This document shows, in pieces, positions 58,161 through 64,000 of a DNA stretch of 64,000 nucleotides. The translations under genes were made by a program, and so were the position numbers. Every line of letters starts with the position of its first letter. The first letter of the stretch is position 1. The stretch is from positions 19,298,414-19,362,413 of the forward strand of contig OZ022245.1 in assembly GCA_963978895.1 (NCBI GenBank). Reading direction: 5' to 3'. The notes under the pieces are model-generated. The model saw only the letters and a list, made by a program, of their open reading frames with translations, was not told the origin of the DNA and did no database searches. Source of the stretch: Erpobdella octoculata (taxonomy: Eukaryota > Annelida > Clitellata > Hirudinida > Erpobdellidae).

Positions 58161-58800
58161 TATATATAAAAATGAAATGTTTGTTTGTTTGTTCGGACAT
58201 AAAATGTAAACGGCCGAACAGATTTAATTGAAATTTGGCACACTTATGTATCTTATTCAAGCGGTGGTTCCTGTAAATTTTTAAATAAATTGGTTTCTCC
58301 GTTGATGTTTTATGGACAAAAAACGTTTGGGTCAGCGGTAGTAAGTTGGAGTAAATTTTTTTTCTACAAAATAAAATAAAATTAATTTATAGTTAAATTA
58401 TACAAAATATTTTTAATTTTTTTTTCTTAAGTTTTAAAGGTTTTAAATATAAATATTAAATTAAATAAATATGTGTGTTGTTTAGTGCCGCACATAGATA
58501 TCTATGGTGCCGCCGGATACCTTTGTTTTGATTTCATAGAGCTCATTGAGGCTCATTCTCTTCCGAACCTCCGATACGACAGCTCTGCTATCGGTAAACT
58601 TTATATTTGATTTTAGCAACTTATTTTTTAAATCTAGATAACTTTGGATTTCAGGACAAACCAATAAATTGCAGGTGGAATTTCTTCTATTTAGAGATAT
58701 TTTGTGCTTCACAAAAAGAGTTCCAGACTTAACAAATTAAATCAAATTAGAAATTCATTGTTCATATCTCCCATTCAAAAGTAAGTGGCAAAGCTTTGGT
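58159..58800 (+). mobile_element. Helitron-like 5' region and shared repeat
   Basis: TCTTATATATAAAAATGAAATG with GTTTGTTTGTTTG resembles the 5' ends of the window's Helitrons. 58295-58605 is the repeat shared with 2761-3045. 58703-58785 resembles 63035-63107 on the far side of the hAT insertion. A 3' end was not found. Confidence 0.5.
58482..58712 (-). CDS. Unidentified ORF, 76 codons
   Basis: Not recognised. Contains HKISLNRRNSTCNLLVCPE, IQSYLDLKNKLLKSNIKF and SRAVVSEVRKRMSLNELYE, ending SGGTIDIYVRH. The last 36 codons are in the dispersed repeat, whose other copy (2930-3045) has a stop and a small deletion, so the coding potential is not conserved there. Possibly a captured exon. Confidence 0.3.
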   Translation of the reverse strand: MKHKISLNRRNSTCNLLVCPEIQSYLDLKNKLLKSNIKFTDSRAVVSEVRKRMSLNELYEIKTKVSGGTIDIYVRH

Positions 58801-59324
58801 AATTTGTTTTTAGTTTGTAAAATCATGATTTACTGTGTATCTTTCAATTTGTTTCGTTTGTTGCATTGCACGCAGGGCCGGATTAACGCACAGGCCAACT
58901 AGGCCATGGCCTAGGGCCCCGCGGTTTTAGGGGCCCCGCGCTGAACAAGGTAAAAAAGTGTGGCCAGTGGTTGTAATTGTAAAGTATAATTTTGAGGACG
59001 GGCTGGACGGCGGAACGGTACTAATTTGCCGGCCCGAATTGCGGGCCCTCTCAACGTCAAACTTCTACCACCTTGCATTACGCAGACGCAGAAAAGATTT
59101 ATTTATTAGTTCAGTTTACTCTATGGTGTCTCACTCTCTCTCTCTAGATATTAATAGGCACAGTAAACGTCTGCGTTCGATGTGACGTCATCGGGCATTG
59201 CAATGCATATTACATCATTTGTTAATATTTATTCTAGTCGTTGAATATAATCGTTGAATGTACCGTAATCCGTTTGAACTTAGAAGAATCTAGATCATAT
59301 TTAGAATTTTTAGTAGTTGTAGTC

Positions 59325-59385
59325 ATGGCTTCAACTTCCAGAGATCGAGACCGTCTCCAACAAATGCGTATGTACGCAAAAAGAG
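59325..59385 (+). CDS. Possible first exon of hAT transposase
   Basis: ATG at 59325 reads MASTSRDRDRLQQMRMYAKR and ends in a GAG|GTAAAT donor in phase 1. The acceptor TTTAACAG at 60089-60096 gives a continuous frame into exon 2. Inferred; the donor is decent, the acceptor weak. Confidence 0.4.
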
Positions 59386-60096
59386 GTAAATATTAGTTTT
59401 CAGTTCAGTTGAATTGATTGAATAATAAATCTTATCGAGTAGTATCTAAGATCAATCAAATTTAACAAACAAACTTGTCGCGCCTTTTTCAAAAATTCAA
59501 AAGCTCAATAATATCGACGATGGCGTCTGTCTAGAAAAGCGCGGCTGAATGTTTGAATTTGGCGTATCGAAATGGCGTCCTCCAGCGTAATAGTAATAAT
59601 GCTATTTAAGATGATAGATCTGCTGTATCTCCGTGGCTGCATTGGAATGCTATAATACTTTTTTTAAATTTGTGTGCTTGTTGTGCACGCCAAAGCCTTA
59701 AGAGGTCTGTCGGTAAATTTTAATTTAGTCTCCAAAAACATGTTGAGATGATTGTACATCGTTAATCCCGAGGTTCATAAATCCCGGGATTCCGAGGTCC
59801 GTTAATCCCGAGGTCCGTTAATCCCCGATTTAGCATGAAAATCAAGCGCTGGGCTGCGCTCCATTATCTGCTCATTCTACTGATAAACAATGGGCTGACT
59901 GTGACAATGTTGCCTAAGAGATCAACAAAAGCACGTGTTTTATTTGATTTATGTGATTGTGTAACACTTGCCATTCTATTCTATTGGCTAATGTACCATA
60001 TTTAAGTAACGACCCAACCTCAGCAATCGCATGTATAAAATCTCTTCGAAGTTAGTAAGCATGAAGTTTCAGCCAATTTTACATACCATTTAACAG

Positions 60097-62556
60097 GGAC
60101 GTCATTTCAGCAAAACCTTAGGGGGGCAAGAAATCGTGATATCGGACGTTCGTACGAAAGCGGCCATGAGAAACGGAAAAAGAAAGCACTGGAAGAAAAG
60201 AAACAGCGGAAAGACGTGGCTAGCATGCCCAAAATTACAGACTTGTTCTGTAGACCAAAGCCTCCGTCTACTCACGTTGAAGTGAAACCCACTGCGTTGG
60301 TTTCAGAGCCTAATGTCTCGGTGGAAGAGGAACCGGAACCGCCACGGCCACAATCACCTTCCAAATCCAACCATTGTTTGACGGATCCTGCTACATGGAC
60401 AGCTGTTACGGACGAACTCCGAACGTCATTTATCGCAGCCAACTATATACAGGTTACCGACATTAGTTTCATTAATTCAGCACACCTTTATGATGATGGG
60501 AGAACGAGGTACTTGACTTCGTCGATGTTTTTCAGGAAACTTCCCAATGATGAGACTGTTAAGCGAACATGGCTACTTTATTCTCAGACTTCTGGCAGAG
60601 TGTACTGCTCAGCATGCAAACTTTTCTGGCAGTGTAAATCAATTCACAAGTGGTTTTAATGACTGGACAAATTCGTATCGTCTAGTGGATCATGAGAATA
60701 GTGTTGCACACCGAAATTCTGTTGTTGCTAGCATATCTCTTGGTAAAAGCGAAGGTGACATTACTTCTCACCTTGAGGCTCAGTTTGAAATGGAACGTGG
60801 CTATTGGATGAACGTTCTTCGGAGGGTTGTTACAGTTGTCAAATTTCTTGCACAGAGAGGACTTGCTTTTCGTGGACAAGATGAGATTTTAGGCTCCTGC
60901 AATAATGGGAATTTTCTGGGATTGATTGAGCTTCTCTCTCAGTTTGATCCGTTTCTTGCCAGTCATATTTCTTGCTATGGAAATGCCGGTAGAGGTTCTG
61001 TTTCATATCTGTCTTCCACTACTTGTAATGAGTTCATTCAGCTGATGGCTAAAGAAGTTCTATTGACTATCATATCACAAGTGAAAACAGCCAAGTATTT
61101 CGCAATCAGCGTGGATTCCACTCCAGATATTTGTCATGTTGACCAGTTGACCCTCATTCTGCGTTTCATTGATTTGAGTGGTAAACCAGTTGAAAGATTC
61201 ATCAAATTCATTCCAATTTCCAGTCATGATAGTGAGACTTTGTCCAAAGTCATCTTGGAAACATTGTCCGAATATGGAATTTGTATATCTGACTGTCGTG
61301 GCCAAAGTTATGATAACGCTAGCAATATGTCTGGGAAATACGGAGGAGTTCAAGCTAGACTAAAGCGTGTGAACAAGCTGGTTGAGTTCGTTCCGTGTTC
61401 TGCTCATTCACTGAACCTTGTTGGAACATGTGCCGCTGAATGTTGTGTCCATGCTGTATCATTCTTTGGGATGGTGCAAGCACTGTTCAACTTCTTTTCC
61501 GCCTCCACACACCGCTGGGCAATTCTTTCAGCTTGTATAGATGGTATTGTTCCGAAGTCTTTGTCAACCACACGTTGGTCTGCTAGAGCTGACGCAACTC
61601 GTGCTCTGAGACATAACTATTCAGGAATACTTTCAGCTCTTCAACAGCTTGCCAATGACAAAGATCAGACTGCAACCGCAAGGAATGATGCATCCAGTTT
61701 AGCCACTAAAATGGAAACTCTCGAAATGGCTGTGCTGTGTGTAGTTTGGGACTCCATTCTTGAACGCTTCAATTCCACAAGCAAAACCTTGCAGAAAGTG
61801 AACATTGATCTTGCAACCTGTGTTTCTCTTTACGAAAGCTTGCACTCATTCATCAGCTCCATTCGCACTGAAGAAGCCTACCTTTCCTATGAAGATAAAG
61901 CAAAGTTGTTGGTGGAAGATTCTAGCTATCGTGCAGAACATGCGCGAGCAAGGAAGAGGAGGCGGCTATTCAACGAGGTGGATTCCGAGGTACAGCTGTC
62001 CCCCAGGGAAAGATTCAGGACGTCAACATATCTTCCCATTCTAGATTCGTTGTTGACGGAATTAGTTCGGAAAACCGAGGTGTATTCGAAATTGAAGCAC
62101 CGGTTTGGCTTCCTGTTTACGTTGTTGACATCTTCTGAAGCTGAATTACGTGAGTCTGCACGTAAATTCCAGGCACATTTCTCAACTGACATTGCAGAAG
62201 AAGTGTTTGAGGATGAGCTAATTCAATTCGTTGGTTACATCAAGCAGTATCCTACAGAAGATGTTTCACCTCCAGCTTGTTTGAGACGCATGCGAGAACA
62301 CGGAATATCTGAAGCGTTTCCAAACGTCGATACTGCCTTCAGACTTTACCTGACATTGCCCGTCGCTAACACGGAGGGAGAAAGATCATTTTCTGTGCTA
62401 AAGAGAGTGAAAAATCAGCTGCGTTCAACGGTGGGCCAAGAGAAGCTTTGTGACTTGTCTCTCTTGACCATTGAAGCCGACTTGACCAACAATATTAACT
62501 TTGAAAGTATTGTTGCAGAATTTGCCAAATTGAAATCTAGGAAGAAAACACTGTAG
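60097..62556 (+). pseudogene. hAT transposase (ZMYM1/TTF-type finger, DUF4371-like), one frameshift
   Basis: First frame: YESGHEKRKKKALEEKK, MPKITDLF, then the TTF-type finger part VYCSACKLF. At about 60625-60632 a one-base shift moves to the frame GFNDWTNSYRLVDHENSVAH, which then stays open to 62556. Catalytic blocks: AISVDSTPDICHVDQLT (first Asp), CSAHSLNLVG (the C-H motif), TTRWSARADATRAL, and the C-terminal dimerisation block ANTEGERSFSVLKRVKNQLR with the final Glu. Length about 800 residues, normal for this hAT group. It cuts out and reinserts the element. Apart from the single shift no lesion is visible. Confidence 0.9.
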
Positions 62557-62976
62557 ACACCAGGAAGCCTAACTCAGCTAACTGCCAAAGTTATGTAGGT
62601 TACAATATAGGTAATCACATAATCAATGATGTACAACATTTTCTTCATAATCAATAAACAATGATGGATGGTCACTTCTTGCGTTTTGGTAAATTTGTAT
62701 GATGGTAGCATGAGAGATTGTTTATTGTAATATGACATATGAATGTAGTACTTTCGAAGTTTAGCATGATGGTTGGAATTTGTTGCAAGTTGCAAATGCA
62801 TTGTGAATGGTTTCGTTATATTTTTGTTTGTAGGGCCTACTGTATCATGTATATATGTTAAAGGGTGTTATACCACTCTCAATAGAGTCTTGATTTATAG
62901 TTTATTTTATGCGAGGGGCCCCGCAATTTGTCTGGCCTAGGGCCCCCAAATGCTTTAATCCGGCCCTGATTGCACG

Positions 62977-63107
62977 TGTTTAATTATGTTATATTATTAT
63001 TAATTATTATAAGATTATCATTATGCTCTAACATTTTGTGTTTTACAAAAAGGAGTTGCAGATTGGAAAAATAAATTTAAATTCATTGTTCATATTTATC
63101 ATTCAAG
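62977..63107. other. Right flank of the hAT insertion
   Basis: AT-rich; 63035-63107 is similar to 58703-58785 on the left flank (TTCATTGTTCATAT landmark). Confidence 0.5.
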
Positions 63108-63196
63108 GCTTCTGACTTCAATTGTTCCTCATCTAATATTGTTGAGCGACGAGCCTGCTATCAGCCTATCAGTAAATGAGATATTTTTTTGGGCAG
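63108..63196 (+). CDS. Possible host exon (unknown gene)
   Basis: ATTCAAG acceptor followed by 29 codons reading LLTSIVPHLILLSDEPAISL then SVNEIFFWA, closing with a strong CAG|GTAAGT donor in phase 1. Not recognised. The composition is protein-like and the donor is a perfect consensus. An alternative downstream acceptor near 63305 would also keep phase. Confidence 0.35.
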
Positions 63197-63915
63197 GTAA
63201 GTTTTTTTTTATGTGATGGCATTACAACCATTATTATTCACGAGCAGTTATGACTATAAGATTATGAATTAATTTATCGGTCTTATTTTATTTTTTACTT
63301 TTCAGAGGAAATTAGAAAATTACATTTTAAAGAAAATCTTACACGCAACACCAATTTATTGTAAAAGTTTCACTGATATATGAGGTGCATGAAATTTGAA
63401 AGAAATGAAAGCAAGTGCAGTATTTTTGTGTTTCAACAAAATCATGAACAAAGTTCTCAAGCCAGCTTATCAATTTGCTGCTGTTTTGTTCAATTTATAA
63501 TTGCATCATTTGCTAAATAAAAGTGGTACTCTTCGATTGTTCCAAATTGATGATCTCAGAAAACTCTCGGAAAATTCATTAAGTTAATGCTTTGAAGGTT
63601 TTTAATATTATTATTACTTCATGTTTTATTTCAATCTGTGTTTTATATCACATTTTTCAAAGCCACGGGTCAACATTTATTAACATGCCACATGTAGCGT
63701 TATATGCTTTCTGTAGACATGACACTTAAAAACTAAGAACAACTCAAAAACTAAGACTAGCGATTTTACGAAAAGCAGCTGTTGAACAGTGTGTGATAAA
63801 TCTATTGTAAGCATTTATAATCTTACAAGTATATAAAATAAATATAACCTGTTGAGATATATGAGCGGATTTTAACATTATTGCAGCCGTTAACTAATAA
63901 ATTCTTTTTTTTCAG
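63197..63915. other. Possible intron, AT-rich
   Basis: Nothing recognised except splice-like borders and a second acceptor-like TTACTTTTCAG at about 63295-63305. Confidence 0.35.
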
Positions 63916-63989
63916 CTTCAGTCAATCATAATAAGCCTTTGCAGAAGATCACACTTGCAGAGTGGAACCAATACATTAAAGAACACTAA
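63916..63989 (+). CDS. Possible terminal host exon (unknown gene)
   Basis: Preceded by TTCTTTTTTTTCAG, a strong acceptor. Joined in phase to the exon at 63108-63196 it reads ASVNHNKPLQKITLAEWNQY then IKEH and stop. Unknown family. Support is only splice sites, phase agreement and open frame. Confidence 0.35.
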
Positions 63990-64000
63990 TTAAAATTGAG

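Larger units (their letters stand above)
58873..62968 (+). mobile_element. hAT transposon, nearly intact, with perfect 8-bp TSD
   Basis: Ends CAGGGCCGGATTAACGCA and (inverted) CAGGGCCGGATTAAAGCA; sub-termini share GGCC(A/T)AGGGCCCC-type words. TSD ATTGCACG at 58865-58872 and 62969-62976. Length 4096 bp. Carries one plus-strand transposase gene with a probable small first exon, an intron and a long second exon with one frameshift. Confidence 0.93.

Overview
The window looks like AT-rich, repeat-dominated nuclear DNA of an animal, most likely an invertebrate. It has long (TA)n and (TATG)n microsatellites, tRNA-like SINEs, spliceosomal splice-site patterns and animal-type transposon families: Penelope-like elements with hammerhead ribozymes, Ty3/gypsy, L2/CR1-like LINEs, a restriction-endonuclease LINE, hAT, piggyBac-like, MULE, pogo and Helitron. 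The species cannot be named from this sequence. There are no operons, Shine-Dalgarno sites or CRISPR arrays. No host gene is recognised with confidence; the only candidates are two possible terminal exons at the right edge (63108-63196 and 63916-63989) and a few unassigned ORFs.

Layout. 1-5.7 kb: microsatellite, a broken Penelope element, tRNA-like repeats in (TA)n, then a gypsy element that lost its RT core. 6-10.2 kb: a piggyBac-like element with a duplicated MADF-like exon, a MULE with G-rich terminal arrays, and a pogo remnant. 10.2-13.4 kb: a second RT-less gypsy on the minus strand and a gypsy integrase scrap. 14.3-15.6 kb: a non-autonomous hAT-like element. 15.7-21.5 kb: three minus-strand copies of one RLE-type LINE, each bounded by (TATG)n-like repeat, with a hAT-like element nested in the repeat. 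21.6-24.3 kb: Helitron B copies, also in (TATG)n, and a large inverted repeat. 24.2-29.9 kb: a cluster of minus-strand Penelope elements with hammerhead ribozymes at the start of the ORF. 29.9-42.4 kb: Helitron families A, B and C, nested, tandem and head-to-head, with a second hAT-like element inside one. 43.5-51.6 kb: a complex satellite of palindromes and a roughly 45-bp T-rich minisatellite, broken by a SINE and a LINE fragment. 51.6-54.9 kb: little recognisable. 54.9-57.7 kb: a third gypsy remnant split by an L2/CR1-like LINE. 57.9-58.2 kb: a fourth ribozyme-Penelope leader. 58.9-63.0 kb: a nearly intact hAT transposon with perfect 8-bp target-site duplication.

How the parts relate. Three themes recur. 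First, microsatellites act as landing sites or hitch-hikers: Penelope 3' ends meet (TA)n, the RLE LINE and Helitron B meet (TATG)n, and one (TA)n tract has visibly grown from a short seed in a satellite unit. Second, RNA structure is preserved where proteins have decayed: the hammerhead motifs, and a 3' hairpin of the RLE LINE that differs in sequence but not in pairing. Third, almost every element is broken (deleted RT cores, frameshifts, 5' truncations). The exceptions closest to intact are the hAT element at 58873-62968 and the Penelope ORF at 27988-29853.
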